DNA of 64,000 bases from Pohlia nutans (lineage: Eukaryota > Streptophyta > Bryopsida > Bryales > Mniaceae), in NCBI GenBank assembly GCA_022496805.1, contig CM040089.1:3722501-3786500 (forward strand). Reading direction: 5' to 3'. Below the pieces are notes generated by a model. The model saw only the letters and a list, made by a program, of their open reading frames with translations. It was not told the DNA's origin and ran no database searches. Position 1 is the stretch's first letter. Each line of letters opens with the position of its first letter. Both the position numbers and the translations under genes were made by a program. Shown one piece after another: positions 25,693 to 39,221 of this stretch.

Positions 25693-25983
25693 ACATTCGT
25701 AACTACTAACAAACGGTTGGGATTAAGCAGACAATGTTAGGCTCTTTAAAAAATCAAGATGATTTCCTAAAAATTTGAGTAGTGTTTTACTCATTTTGAC
25801 AAAAAATTGAGTCAAGTATTGAAAGTTTAAATTGAATTTTTTTCTTATTGTGAGAGCTTGAAGTGAAAATGAACAGTCGTAGGTACATAGGGGCACAAGC
25901 TTATGAGAGTCTTATATTGTGGTAATATTGTTTTATCCCCAATGATCCACTCAACCATTTTGTGATGGTTGCCCATCTTTGGG

Positions 25984-25987
<4 letters not shown>

Positions 25988-26077
<90 letters not shown>
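25988..26077. repeat. (AT)n microsatellite, about 45 units
   Basis: Uninterrupted AT dinucleotide run of about 90 bases. Confidence 0.97.
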
Positions 26078-26081
<4 letters not shown>

Positions 26082-26685
26082 ATTTTTTTTCAATTTTGTA
26101 TAATTTTCAAAATTGTGAAGATTTATTATAAATTAAAATTTAGAAAAATAATTTGACACTGACTTTCAGAAAAGAGTTTTAAACTAAGACCTATAGATTA
26201 TATCCATACGGTTATATCTACCACTGCACAAATCAATATTAATCGATAAAATTTGAAACCAAAAATTGAAAATTTCTCTTAAAATTAATTATGGATTTTA
26301 TATTAATGATTTTCACAATTATTAATTTTCTTTAAATTTAAAACATTAAGTTCTAATTATGGTGATTTAAATAATTATCTTACTTAATGTTTTGAATAAT
26401 TTTGAAAGGTCATTTTTTGAATTAGAAGAGTTAGTTATTTAGATGAAAGCATAGAATTTTACATTTGTATGGTCTAGATTTCCAAAAACAAAATAGTTTG
26501 ATTTCTGTAATAAAGCATCTGTAATCATACTTGCTATATAGTCAAAAGCCAGAATAATGGGCTCGTATCTTAGAATAATGTAGTTTTAATTTTCAAGGCA
26601 AGTACACGCCGCTCTCTTATTACTTAGTCACGAGAGGGTGAGAGGGTGAGAGGGTTAGAACGAGTGTTGTCACAAACATTTGAGA

Positions 26686-27052
26686 TAGTAGAGTTATCCT
26701 TAAAGTCACCTTGTGTTTGAATTAGATACTGTGAATTTTGCTTTAATATATTCTTATTTGTTCACCTCAAATAGTTAAAAGGTATAGAAGAGCTTAGTGG
26801 TCTCTCATTATTAGGTGTGTAAGAGCTTAGTGGTCTTCAAACTCATGGAAAACTAGTTTAGCCGCTTTGTTGACGGCTAAACTAGTTTTCCATGAGTTTG
26901 AAGACCACCAAGCTCTTACACACCTAATAATGAGAGCCCACCATGCTCTTCCATACCCTTTAGCTATTTGGGGTGAACAAATAAGAGTATATTATAGCAA
27001 AATTCACGGTATCTAATTCAAACACAAGGTGACTTTAAGGATAACTCTAGTA
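26686..27052. repeat. Foldback: two 179-bp arms, 9-nt loop
   Basis: Left arm 26686-26864 and right arm 26874-27052 are near-perfect reverse complements. The stem closes on AAAACTAGTTTAGCCG / CGGCTAAACTAGTTTT, with about a dozen mismatches along its length. The outer ends read TAGTAGAGTTATCCTTAAAG and its near inverse. No protein is encoded. It could be a foldback MITE or a hairpin-RNA locus. Confidence 0.88.
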
Positions 27053-27497
27053 TCACAGTTCCATGTTCTTGTGGCTTACGTATTGTTTGATACTATTACA
27101 ACACTGGTTAGAACACGTAACGTTTCTATTCTTTAGGAGCCCTTGATGAAAATAAAATAAAAATGCAGACAACTTGACATTATGTCACATAACCTGCTGG
27201 TTGCTCATGTCGTTCACAAGTCATCACGAGTAAGAAATGTGTCGTTTTTCACTTACTATAAATGAAAAAGGAATGAAACTACGCTAGGTACATGGGTTGT
27301 GTCAGTGCTGGAGAGTGGTTTTGGTCACAAGAAAACAAAAATATAAACATAATATTCAGCCACTGTTCACTGTTCCCATGAAATGGAGAATGAAAAATGA
27401 TAGGCCTTCTACTAGTGTATGTAAATTTTAAAAGGATTCTGCACTTTGGTTTGCACCTTACTAGTGCATCATGGCTTGAACAGTTGAATTGCATCTA

Positions 27498-27688
27498 TAC
27501 TGTACTCGATTGTCAAGGTTGATAAAAATAAAAATTATAAAAGAGAAGCCCAAATTCTTAGAATTTTTTATATTATATTATATTATTTTCTAAGGTGAAA
27601 AAGATAGACTTAAAGAATATCCATATCATTTGAGCAAAAAAATTAGATATGTGGCAGGAGCTGCCGATCCTAATAGCCAGGTACGGTA
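27498..27688. mobile_element. CCGTAC-type MITE
   Basis: TA-flanked, about 191 bp. Left end CTGTACTCGATTGTCAAGGT, right end inverted CCGTACCTGGCTATTAGGAT. Decayed copy of the family at 42295-42487. Confidence 0.55.
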
Positions 27689-27741
27689 CTATGCATTAGC
27701 CATTATTTCTTGTTTCATAATGCTCAAAGTTAGAATGTCCC

Positions 27742-28296
27742 TTAACCCTTAAGCGTCCACACCACAATTACCCGTTCAAACCTCATCAATTCCTCACATT
27801 TAAAATATATTACAATTTTTCTGGTATTTTTCTCACATAAGGTATTGTTAAACCAATTTACCCTGATTTTTTCATAATCATTTAAATAAATAAATAAACA
27901 ATAAAAAAATTCAAAGTTTTTTTCTTGTAAAAATCATAGTAATTACTAAAAAGTTTAGAATAATATGATGTTTTAGGGAAAATATAAATAATAGTGATGA
28001 ACAACAAGGTGTAGGTGGCATGCTTCTTGAGCTTACATAAAAAGAAATTTGATAGAAAAAACATTTTTTGCGTTGTATATTGGAATTTTAAGGTTTTGAG
28101 CTTTAAAGTGCTATAAAAATCGCAGTTTTAACAATTTGGAAGAACGGTAAATTGGACTAGAAAGTAGAAGGTAGCCCCCACATTTTCTTAGTTGAGACCA
28201 TTTTCATTTGGAATTAGGAACTAGGCAAAAATCAACGTTTGATAGAAAAACGATCAAGCATGGCCCCACGGGGCTCCTTGCACGCTTAAAGGTTAA
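27742..28296. mobile_element. TTAA-bounded element, family D, copy 1
   Basis: 555 bp, left TTAACCCTTAAGCGTCC, right inverted TTAACCTTTAAGCGTGC. A CCCCACGGGG palindrome lies just inside the right end (about 28264-28273). The terminal repeat has an internal TTAA, used as an insertion site in the second copy (52332-53271). Confidence 0.75.
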
Positions 28297-28309
28297 CTTT
28301 CCATCCTTC

Positions 28310-29645
28310 ACTCTAATCATGTAGGTGTCCTCAACAACCGCCACTCAAGGAACCTAAAATTAATCACTTGTAATCTCCAATGAATCTAAATCTCACCACT
28401 TATGAGCCAATTCAATGCTTCTACACTTGGGTAGAAATAGAACTTCTAGGATGCAATTCATGATACTTTTTGCATTTAAAACATCACCTTTATGTCACAA
28501 GTGGGGTATGACTATCTTTTCACTTTCAAAATGCTTATAGATTACATTTATTTGATTTTTGATTTGATTTGATATTTGATTTTTTTTGAAACAACTGGAC
28601 GCTTTATTTTGATTGAGGGAGAAGAAACATCACAGTGAACCAAGAGCAATAAAAGGCCATATTCGTTATATTGAGACTTTTCGCAGTCTCATTTTTATTT
28701 TCGGCTCGAAGATAAACCGTTTTATCTCCTTACTACTATTTTTTTATAAATATTTAACAACACCACCTTTTGGAATTTCATTATAGAATCACTATTTGAG
28801 CATTAAATTTTTTTTGGTTTTAATTATTATTTTTTAAATGAATTTTTGAATAACTGGCATTTTGTCTCAAAATCAGCTAAAAGTCTCAATATAACGAATA
28901 TGACCATAATAGCTCCGGTGAAAGATTTTTTCTGGTTTTCCAACAAGAGAAGCCGAGTACTTATACAAAGAACCCAAGGCTGGGTCGGCGCAGCAAGTGC
29001 CTGTCCTGACGAGTAGTGAAAAAATTCGTCTGCAGCCAAATTGGATCAAACTTGGAGAAGAAATGCCCAGCCTTTGCGGGGTGAAGCTCCACCATGTCCC
29101 GCATCCTGCAGAATGTCCAAGGCCGTGTACATGACCATGAGAAAAACGCTAGGCTTGGCGCGTTTTTGCACAGTGATGAAAGCGGTGGAGGATTGATTCA
29201 TCGAGGCTGGCTGTGCAACTCATGCATAAAGTTGATATCCCGGGCGCGGCTTGAGCGCGCAAACAATGTACAACAATTGCGCAGATTTGATTTATGAATC
29301 TTATTTGATGCTGGCCGAAATAGTTCAATGTCAATTTTCAAAACTTTCGAAGCACAACTTAAATGGACCGTTTAAGAGAAATTTACCTCACATGCAAAGC
29401 GTGTAAGGTGGAATGACCTATAACCACTCACCCCCCACATTCTGGTCATGTAAGTGCCTTCAACAACGACCACCCAACGAACCTAAAACCGACTACTTGT
29501 TATCCAATCACGGGCTTTGACAAGTGAACATAATTGGGGCTTCTAGGATGCAATTCATGATACTTTTGTGTTAAGAAAAACACCGCATGTATGTCACAAG
29601 TTGGATATCACTATCTTTTCACTTTCAAAAATCATATAAATTACA
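28310..29645. repeat. Diverged direct repeats about 1.1 kb apart
   Basis: About 28310-28555 and 29436-29645 are diverged direct copies; both carry TTCTAGGATGCAATTCATGA and TATCTTTTCACTTTCAAAA. No LTR-type TG...CA ends or primer-binding site are seen, so retrotransposon LTRs are not claimed. Confidence 0.5.
28655..28905. mobile_element. MITE with ATATTCGTTATATTGAGACT ends
   Basis: About 28-bp terminal inverted repeats (CATATTCGTTATATTGAGAC at both ends) around roughly 195 bp of AT-rich sequence. A T-tract followed by GAAACAACTGGACGCTTTAT at about 28578 looks like the tail of an unrelated minus-strand retroposon. Confidence 0.65.
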
Positions 29646-30364
29646 TCATATTTGGAGAAAGAATTAAAATTAAAATCTTTTCAATTTTATTCATGAAGTT
29701 TATCTATCTATTAGCCCCAATTTGGTTTTCAAAAATTTCCAACAAACAGCAGCTGATTAAGGGCATTCTACCTTAACACGACTCTGCAAACGTATGGAAA
29801 CCGCCCTTTAGACAGTTATCTAAAACGCACGAGGGGAAATGATCCTGCACACCACATATGACTCATCATATGGTGGGTGGTAGGTGGAAGTAGAACTTGA
29901 AAAGCAGCTGCCATGAATTTGAGAAGCCAGTGTATGGGGCCACTGCCCACATATATAACTTATATATTTTGTGAAAAATTGGGTCAATAGACTATCATGT
30001 CTATAAGTTGATTCAATACTGTAGTCGGTAAAGTTAGCCATGCCACCAGTTCAATCAAAAGTTCTCAGCATATTCTCCACACTTCACACGTCACAGTTCA
30101 TTCATAACATTCATTAGCATGCACTGTCCCTACCTTGGCTCTACAGTAGATGGTGTGGAATATTCCACACCCAATAGTACTTTACCTGTAGCTAAGTGGA
30201 CAAGTGGAGGCTCAAGGTGATGAGCAAAGTGCATAAAAGAAAGGTAGTGGGCATGAACGCTACTGAATGTTATATTGTCATCATTCACAACTTAGAGCAT
30301 CCACAGCTCTCTGCTGTACGGATGCAGAACATGAGAGGTTGTCCCGAGAGCAAGTAGGAAGAGG

Positions 30365-31342
30365 TTGACCCCTAAAAGACTAGGACTATTTTGCTCAAAA
30401 ACACTATAATGCTGCCGTTTCAAATCCCTACGACACAATTTCAAAAAAAGATTTTCTTTTTTGATTTTGTTTTTTTTTCACAATTCAACCATAGAAACTT
30501 GTCCTTTAATACCAAAAGAATGTGCACAAAAAATTTCAAAATCTTTGACTATATAGATTAGAAGATATTTACGTTTGAAGTGAGAATGTGTGAAAAAAAA
30601 TATAACTTGCTCAAAATTTTCAGCTGCGTATTTTTCTTCCTGTTTTGAAAATGTTCCACTACGGAAACTTGTTACTCTTCACTTTCACAATTTGCACAAT
30701 GTTAGTTACTTTTATACCAAATTTGAGAAGTAGGAGAATGATTTAACATATTGAAAACAATACTACAAGGGGAGGAGGTGCAAATCATTGCAAAACATAT
30801 TTAATTTTATTGTGAACTTGGTTTTGTATAATTTCTCAATCCAAATAGTAAAAACAAAGGTTCTTGTCTCATTTTGGAGTAGAAATGAAAGTACCAAAAA
30901 TAAAAAATAAAAAATCTCTAACTTTTATCTCTAAAAGAAGTTATTTTTTTCCCACCCTGCCAACCAGGCTAGAAATTTTTGAATACTCTTGGAATGAAAT
31001 TTTGAACTATGGAGAGTTTTAAAATAAAATAAAATAATGTATATATATATATATTCCATCCCAAATAATATCATGTCACTTGCTTCCATATCAAATTGCA
31101 TCTATTGGAGTAGTGTAGCATTTTTTCTGAGCTGCCCGGCCTCACAAATAAAAGGCTTCAGGCAATATAACTTTTCTACCGATGTCCGGTGGGGAAAAAA
31201 CATTATATTCCCATGAAGCTCTTGAGATTCCTCAAGTTCTCTTAAAAAAAAACTCAGAATATTAGACTCAAAATTGACATCATGAAAACCTACCTGGTTT
31301 TATAAATGTCCTAATTAAGACACATGGTCCTTTAGGGATTAA
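30365..31342. mobile_element. TTAA-type element, family C
   Basis: Left TTGA (mutated TTAA) then CCCCTAAAAGACTAGGAC. Right, inverted, TTAATCCCTAAAGGACCATG. 978 bp, non-coding. Interior resembles parts of 18084-19580. Confidence 0.55.
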
Positions 31343-31421
31343 CATGAAGCAATTTTCTACAAGGTAGCCACAAGGGACGACAAAAAGGAGGCTTGATACA
31401 ACACCTGTGACTTTCAATGCC

Positions 31422-31740
31422 TTAGAGCATGGCCACCCATGGCCTCAGAGGGTCTCTGACCTCAAGAAGTGGATGAAAAGTTTCAAGGGGCCTTTCAAAA
31501 TGCTTCTTGACTCTGGATTCTAGCGTGTTAGAAATTGGGCCTTGAAAACACTATTGAGTTGACTATTCGATGATTATTCCTCTCATTCTACTTGTGATTG
31601 GTCCATTGACTATTTGATGCGCACTTTTGATACGTGAAGGGCGTGCAAGGGTGGGGGAGTGTGAGTGCAAGGACCCTTCACGTGTAGATGAATAATTTGA
31701 GAGGGTTAGTCCTAGCGTGCATGGGTGGGAATGCTCTTAG
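31422..31740. mobile_element. MITE with AGAGCAT ends
   Basis: Left TTAGAGCATGGCCACCCATG, right inverted CTAAGAGCATTCCCACCCAT. About 319 bp, no coding content. End type resembles plant AGAGCATC elements. Confidence 0.55.
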
Positions 31741-32479
31741 CTGTGTTTATAAATCAGAGGACTATTTAGAGTGTGAAGGGGTGTGCATGCCCTTACTTAG
31801 GTAATTTCGTTGATTATCCTGTTGTTTCATTGCCGTTTGAGATCAGCAGATCACACTCTTGACTCTACCGAAAGCAATATTAATTAATAAATTAATCCAA
31901 AAAAAAATCACTTAAAAAAATGAATGATTCTTAAGTAACTTTATCTTAAGACTTTGGAGCCAAAAGTGCTATATTGCAAAATGTTGTTTTTCCTACATCA
32001 CACTTTACATATGTTTTGGAACTTTGACATATTTTTATTACAATCTAATTGTACAAATCTATTGTTACTTGAGTGAAGTTTACATTGACTAAATTTGAAT
32101 CTAATTGGATGTTGTTGTTGTGAGGAGATTATATGCATTTGTATGAGTACAATTCATAAAAATTCCGTACATACCAAAACTTCCTCTTATTTAAGCAAAG
32201 CCAAAGAGTAATAAAAAAATTCACTTATAAAATTTAACTTAGACATCAATTTACTTTTAAAAACCTTTGCGTAAAGCACTTTAATTTAAAAAAATTCAAT
32301 ACGATTCACATGGCTTAATAATTTAGAATTAGGGTTTGGGATTTATTGGAGGAAATTTTTGTAATCTAAATCTTGCAGGGAATGTGAATGCCAAATCAAG
32401 AACGTGAGGGGAATGACTGCTAACATGGTGAAGAACTGTGAATGTGCACAGAAAATACTGAAATTGATAAGAGTTATTC

Positions 32480-33046
32480 CTTTCCCCTAAAGGACTGTGG
32501 GTTATTCTTGTTTTTCAGCATCATTTTCACCTCTTCTATTCAATTTTTATGAATTTTTTTGGCTCTTGATAGCTAATACCAATTTTAAAATTTTAAAAAA
32601 ATAAAGGATTTTTTGACCAATTTAACAAATTTTCCCATGTCTCCAAAGTCAGTCAAGAAAGGTAAGGAAAGATTGTCATTTCATCTCTTGACTTCAAACA
32701 CTATAAACATGCAATCTGTATGGTCAAATTCTATGATAGTTTTACCATGCATTCTTTTGGTAGTTTTAAAGCAAGATCCTACGGTTAGAGATGCAAAAAA
32801 TATCATTTCTAAGGTTTATTTTAAGCCTTGCTCGTAGTGCCTATTCTCCCTCCAAAAAAACCTCTTTCTCTCCATAACTTCCACTTACGCAGTCAGAAAA
32901 AATAAATTTGGATCCCTGTTTTTTTTTATCGACATATGAAATTCGCATAATGTTTTTCAAAAAATCATAATAAAAATTGACACCATGGAAACCTACCCAA
33001 ACATTGAAAATGTTCCATTGAGGACACTTGGACCTTTAGGGATTAA
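32480..33046. mobile_element. TTAA-type element, family C
   Basis: Left CCCCTAAAGGACTGTGGG from 32484, preceded by a degenerate TTAA. Right, inverted, TTAATCCCTAAAGGTCCAAG. About 567 bp, decayed. Confidence 0.5.
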
Positions 33047-33252
33047 AGTACTTTACGTAGGGCAATTCATTTCTTCCTCGGATTGTCTGGGGTAAAACAC
33101 CTCGGGGCAAGCCCTTGCAGTTTATACCCAAAAAGCCCTTCAGAAAATGGATTGTCCTATGCAATAATACCTCTTACAAAAACATAGTAGTTAGAAATTT
33201 AAAAATTCTTTTTCCAAATTTTGGTAGATTCTTGATATTGCACCATGGAGTT

Positions 33253-33675
33253 TTCACCTAGGGAATGCACTTAAAGTTAAGACTAGGAATCACGTGAGTG
33301 CATACTTTTGACCCCCTTAAGTACATATTTAAAAATCACCTTAAAATTGTAAAAAGAATATGAAGTTGTTAAATACAATCTAAAGTTCTTCTTGTATAAT
33401 TTTCAAAAAATAATCACTTGTAAATATTTTTAAATTGAGTTTTGAAGCAAAAAACAACACATTTTAGTTAAAACTTCTATCATTTTTTATTTATAAGATT
33501 GTAAAAACATTTGGTCTTGAAATTATACCAAATGATAAATATATATGTAATGATTTAGCACCTATAAAATCTTAATTTAAAAACTATTTTAAGGCCAAGT
33601 ATTGTAGGGGGTATGCTATTAAAACGCACTCACGTATATTCCTAATCTTAACTTAAAGTGCACTCCTCGGGAGGT
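33253..33675. mobile_element. MITE with TGCACTTAAAGTTAAGA ends
   Basis: Left arm TGCACTTAAAGTTAAGACTA and right arm, inverted, TGCACTTTAAGTTAAGATTA, continuing through a CACGTGAGTGC / GCACTCACGT match. About 420 bp, AT-rich interior. Confidence 0.65.
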
Positions 33676-36030
33676 TTTCATAGGTTTCCATATTAGTTTT
33701 ATACACTAATTAATGATTCCAAAAATTCATATAAAGTACTTGGACATTAGGGTTGACAGGTCATGCCGAATAATTAATGTTTCACCCAAATGATACGAAT
33801 GCCTAAAATTTTGGGCTTCTCTTTTCATAATTTTATTTGCCAACCCTGACGGCCGGGTACGGTAATAATGGACAACACATAGCATATAGTCTTGAAGGAT
33901 GTAATCATATATTAATTATTAAATGAATTTCTCCACAAATTTTTTAGTATAGTCTATGAATAATCCATAAATATATAACAACATTTTTGTTGTAAATTGT
34001 TGTCCACTCATGTATTTTTTGTATTTCACAATATTTTGGACTATAGTTGTCTTTGGAGAACCTACCATTGGCCAATTCATGATCGATTTTTTGCAATACA
34101 TTCTTCTTCACATTTTCCATGTTTTGTATTACTCACCATCATAGATATTTTATTAATTCACATTTTTCATTTAAAAGCAAGGGTCACCAATTTGGGCATT
34201 GTGTTAATTCATGTATTCATTCAAAAGTAAGGATCAACATTCCGTAGAAGACAATTTAATTCTTTGGAGCCTATCCATCCAAAACCTGATCACTTTTTGG
34301 TCAAACTTGAATAACTTCACAATTATTTGGAATTTTCTCTTGACTTGATGAAGATGAGGCAACAAACTTTGACAAGTGTAATGATAATTGTAAGGAAGTT
34401 ATTTGTCTTGATAGATTCAAAGACTTGGAGCAAAAATGAGGTAATTTACTTGAGAGACTTCTCTCTCTCAAGTAGAAGTTGACTTAAGCTTTCACCATTC
34501 CATTGATCTGCCCTAAAGCGTTGAATCATTTGTATTCCCTTTCTTTGTTTTTAATTACACTATTGTACTCGATTATCAAGATCGATAGCTCTTGCCAAAT
34601 ATTTAATTAAAGTGCCGAATTGATGTGAATATTCTTTGAGATTCGGTGGGTATTCTTGAAGATTCTCTTTTTCACCATAGAAATAGAATGTTTTTGAAAA
34701 AACAATTTCTTCAAAATTTGGGCATCTATTTTTAGAATTATTTGTAGCCGAGTCCAATTTCATTTTTTTTATTTTAAAAAATATCTATAATGTAGAATTG
34801 GTGTTTATTTTTTGAATAGGTCAATTTATGACTTTGTAGGTGTATGATTTTTTTATTAAATTTGTTTCTGTGCCTAGAGAGTGTTTAGATATTATACATA
34901 TCTCTTTTGGTAAACATTTAGTACATTCTTGGTTCACTTAAGTTATACTTATAGCCCCTTAGAACCTACACTTTTTTAAACATATAACTAACTCATTAGT
35001 TTTCCTATATTTGTGATACCACTTGCATTGACTTCATGACAATCCACCAATTTGAATATTATTCTTCAATTTCTATTGCATGAAAACCTATTCAAACCAT
35101 TTTAGATGTGGTTACTTTAGTGTAGGCTACATTATTTCAGACGATTTTTTCCAAAAGAAATTATGACTACATATGGCACACTAGAGCTTAAAAGGATTAA
35201 TCATGACAAATCAAAGTTCTTGTATTACTACATAGAATTTTGTTTATAAGTGTGATACAAAGAAGAAGATATGCCATGACAATATCCTTTTTCTAATGAC
35301 AATACATTCAAAGTTAAAGTATTTATGATTGAAACATCATTATTTTTCTAAAATAATATATTTTCTAAAACAACAACAATGAATGTTGAGGTGTTATATT
35401 TTAAAAAATTCTCACAGGTAGAGTTTTACTCCAATTGACGTGATTTAAAATGGGTTTTGAAAGTAGACACGACTCCCTATTAAAAATTTATATTTATTTT
35501 AATTAATTTTTCAAAATTCAAAAAACTTATCAGAATAGGGCAGTGATTAAAAATGGTTGATAGGGTTCTAAGGGGCTAGCAAAAAGGAATTTGAAATCTA
35601 AAATTCTACACGTGAAAATATTTTTCTTTGTTTTAATTTCTAATTATTATTTTTACTCTTGTTCTTCTTGCATGTAGGATACAAAGATCTAATCATGGTA
35701 TATAATACTAGGTTGATGAATGACCTAGTGGGGAGTTGGGGCATCCACTAAGGGTGGTTACTACTGTTGGCAAATAGTACTAGCACCAGTACTTAGACAT
35801 TTGTGGAAGTTCCGCACCATGTCATCAAATGGCATGCTCGGTTGTCATGTTGAATCGAATTGTGAGAATCATGGGGTGTTGAGACCCGGGACAAGTTGGA
35901 AGAGACCATTGTGGGTGTGTTGCATGTGTAGTGTTAACTAGTCATGTTCGTTGCCACTAAAAAAAAAAATCCATTTTCAAACATGACTAAGCTTCACGAG
36001 GACAAAAAGGAAGTGACAAGGGCGTGACAC
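33676..36030. other. No gene recognised; one MITE end
   Basis: A CCGTAC-type end (CCAACCCTGACGGCCGGGTA then CGGTA) closes at 33864; its partner end is unclear. The rest is AT-rich without recognisable coding sequence. Confidence 0.45.
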
Positions 36031-36033
36031 AAA

Positions 36034-36180
36034 CACTAATAGAAAATCCTATTAGAAACGATGTCAAAATGTCACTTCATTTATGTCATTGATAAATAAC
36101 TTATGTTACTGAATTATGTTCTTGATAATATAAACAAAATGGCATTTTGACATCAACTCTAACAAAGTTTTCTACTGGTG
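36034..36180. mobile_element. CACTA-type MITE, 147 bp
   Basis: Left CACTAATAGAAAATCCTATT, right inverted CACCAGTAGAAAACTTTGTT. Flanked by a 3-bp direct repeat AAA (36031-36033 and 36181-36183). Ends resemble the copy at 62016-62201. Confidence 0.65.
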
Positions 36181-36437
36181 AAACTTCCTTGAACACATAG
36201 CATAATAGAGCAGTACAATGGAGCACCCTTTTGAAAACTAGATCAAATGAGAATTTTGACTTAGATTTACTTTTCTAATTGTAACGAAGGAATGCCATTT
36301 GTATTCCATGAATTTTGGGACTACTGTGTCGTCGCTATATAATCTTAGTTTCTAATTGTAGCTGGACTATAGCTCCCATTGCCCTATTATACTATGCACT
36401 TGAGACTCTAGCACTTGCAATGTTTAGGGCCGTTTCA

Positions 36438-36731
36438 CACTACACCAAGAATTTTTGGACCTCACGGACTTTAAACGATTTCTGATTGACATCCGATATT
36501 TTATGGGTTTGTACATTTTTCGTACGGATTGTACACGGGTTTTGTGCCCATTCCGCACGAATTCTACACTTTATTAGATAGCGAAAAGAATGAATGTAGA
36601 ATCCGTGCGGATTCAGTGCAAAATTAGCTCGAAATCTATGCGGACTCTGTGCGAAAAATACACACCCATGAAATATCGGATTCGCACGACAATCGTTAAA
36701 AATCAGTGAGGTCCTAAATTCTTGATATATG
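36438..36731. mobile_element. CACTA-type MITE, about 294 bp
   Basis: Starts CACTACACCAAGAATTT and GGACCTCAC. The right end inverted reads ATCAAGAATTTAGGACCTCA. The interior is rich in CCGTGCGGATT-type inverted motifs. Right boundary decayed. Confidence 0.55.
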
Positions 36732-39220
36732 GTTGTTCAAGTCGAGAGTCCATGGGAGTTCATGGCCAAACTTTGTTGAGAGTCCAAAGGAATGGACTGA
36801 AAATAGGTAATAAAATATAGAAATTAGAGCCTTCGGCCGACCAAGTGTGAAGCCTCCAGAGGCCAAGCCCATAGTCCAAATCTTTGGCCATGAACTCCCA
36901 TAGCCTCTTGACTTGAATGGCCATAGTGTGAAGCCTCCAAAGGCCAAGTTCAAAGTCCAAGCCTTCATCCAAAATAACACGAAGCCTCATTTTAAATGTT
37001 CAAAGGCCAAGCCTTTGGCCTCTCAACTTGGACTGTTCAGTGTAAAGCCGAATCCAAAGTCCAAACCTTTGATAAAATAAAAAATCACAATAGTTTATCA
37101 AAGAATTCAATGGCCTCTCGACCATAGTTTGGGTTTCCATTCTTGTCCAACCCAAACTATGGTCAAGAGGCCATCACCTTGGAGCCAAATGGTCAAAAAG
37201 TATGGAATTCGACACCATCTCGACCTTCGGCCTCTCGACCATATTGTGAAGCAGCCCTCAGTGTTAATCCAAAGTTCACAGCAATGAGTAGAAATTGACC
37301 CCCGCTTTTGAGGGGAACCCAATGCTATCAACGACAAAACGGTTGAATCTCTCCAGATGAGCTGTGCCTGTTGATACATTTTTTTTACAGAATGAAATTT
37401 TCGATCTTGTGATCAGTCCATTGCTACACACCCTGAGCTTTCTGATGCAGGAACAGCCGAATGTAACCCTGTAGGCCTGTGTTGGAAAAGCCAAGACCTC
37501 AAAACTTTTTACTTAGCTGAGGGCCTTAAAAGGCACAACGGCCTGTTGTTTCTGCCATCCACTGTGACTACCATGTGAAAAATTGTTTCACCCTAAACTC
37601 ATACGGCTTGCTCTCACAACTGCATTGTGTGGTCTCTACTACACAGGTTGTGCATGCTCTAAGGGATCCCAAGGCCTTTGTTCACCTTCCGAAGGCATCT
37701 CACCTGCAGTGGTTGACTTTGACTTAGAACCAAAACTATTTGCATCATACAAGTATTAACTCATATATATTTGTAGTTTGTATGTGTTAGCCAGATTGTT
37801 ATATATCGATTATTTTCAATCCCCCAACTTTGAAATAATCCCCCAACTTTGTGGGAACTTAGCAAAAGATTCTGGAGTGACATAATACAAGGTGAGAATA
37901 TATATCACTCACCAATGCATCACATGGGTGGAATAGTCATATGGTACCAGAACCAAAACCAAAAACCATCGTACATCATGAAGGGAATTTTGGGCACTCA
38001 AGTTCTGACGTTAAAGACGTCTAGATGTACTCTAAAAAAAATCTCTAAAATATCCTTTGAGATGAATTGCTCTTGGAGTATATTCACACCCAAGGTGGTC
38101 AAAAGGTGAGTGATAAATTTCAACCCTGAAAGTCAAGTTAAGAGGAAATAAAAATACAATCCAAGTGAAGACAAATATTCCCAAGGTTGAAAGATTGTTC
38201 ACACAGACGGAAAGAAGAAATGTTAGTGACAAAAATTCCCCACCTCTTCCCAAAGTTTAAGGATCCTTCCTACTCCCTTTCAACACCAATTATATGAGTT
38301 ATAAAATCTCATGTGGTAAAACATAACCTTCAAGAGTTCAAAGACACGTCCCACCCACATTTTCACATGCAAGGGTGAATATTTGCCACTATGAATGAGG
38401 TTGAAGGGTGCAGACAATTTGGAATCGTATCCTATTGAGTTTGATAATCCCCTCTGAATGTACCATTGTGTTTTGCCAAAGGGCCTCTGTTGGAGAGGCC
38501 TTAGAGTATGGATAACATTAGAGGGTTTGGAGCGAGCACAGCAAGTATCACCCTCGCAAACCAGACGTGGCAACCACGGAAATGATACATTCAAATACCT
38601 AGATTGACAAGCAAGAAGAGATATACTGACGATGAAATTTATGCATGAAAGTGAACCACGGGCCCACCAAAACGGAACCCAGGCTTTCTGTAGAGCACAG
38701 ATAACTTCACTCTCAGTTCAGCCTTCACACAAGGTAGCCATGGAGTCGACAACCATGTTAAAGAGAAAGCTGAACTAGAAAACGCCACAATAATCCGACA
38801 CCTACAACTGTTTGTATTCAAAGTGAACCACAAGTTGAGAGATGGTGAGAAACTCAGGCTTTCTGTACAGCAGAGGATCACTCATCATCCGACCTCAATA
38901 CATGATAGCGAGAGCGAGCCAACCACCTTGTTGATAGAAAAAAGAAAAACAGGACCAGAATGCGGAACACAAGAAATGGACACACACACAAAGCTCATTA
39001 GCAGGACAAGAACGCGCGACAAAAATCGCATCGGGCATGGAAAAAATGAACTGCGAGTGACACAAATCAGCGAAGACATTACTACAACGTCAGCGGAGGC
39101 TTTGGCATTTTATCACCTTCCGATTGAAATTAGGGTTAGGAGCCAATTAGGGTTTGAATAAACGGCCAACCCTAATTCTGTTTTCCACTCACCAGCTGAG
39201 TAGGGCAACCACTACAAGCA
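36732..39220. other. No gene recognised; low-order repeats
   Basis: About 36.74-37.25 kb repeats the phrase CAAAGGCCAAGCCTTTGGCC and variants many times in both orientations. About 38645-38730 and 38820-38905 share AACTCAGGCTTTCTGTA-type motifs, suggesting a diverged duplication. ATATGGTACCAGAACC near 37938 recalls a retrotransposon primer-binding site, but no LTR pair was found. Confidence 0.4.
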
Positions 39221-39221
39221 G

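Noticed and set aside
25845..26156. Open frames rich in Ile-Tyr on both strands
   Set aside because: They are translations of the (AT)n microsatellite.
28827..29334. Possible gene on the minus strand near 29 kb
   Set aside because: Frames look more coding-like in base composition, but no family, start or splice pattern could be supported.
37900..38000. Possible LTR retrotransposon primer-binding site (TGGTACCAGAAC)
   Set aside because: No pair of long terminal repeats and no gag/pol reading frame nearby.
38280..38594. 104-residue open frame on the minus strand
   Set aside because: No recognisable domain, no splice or neighbour support; kept out for lack of evidence.
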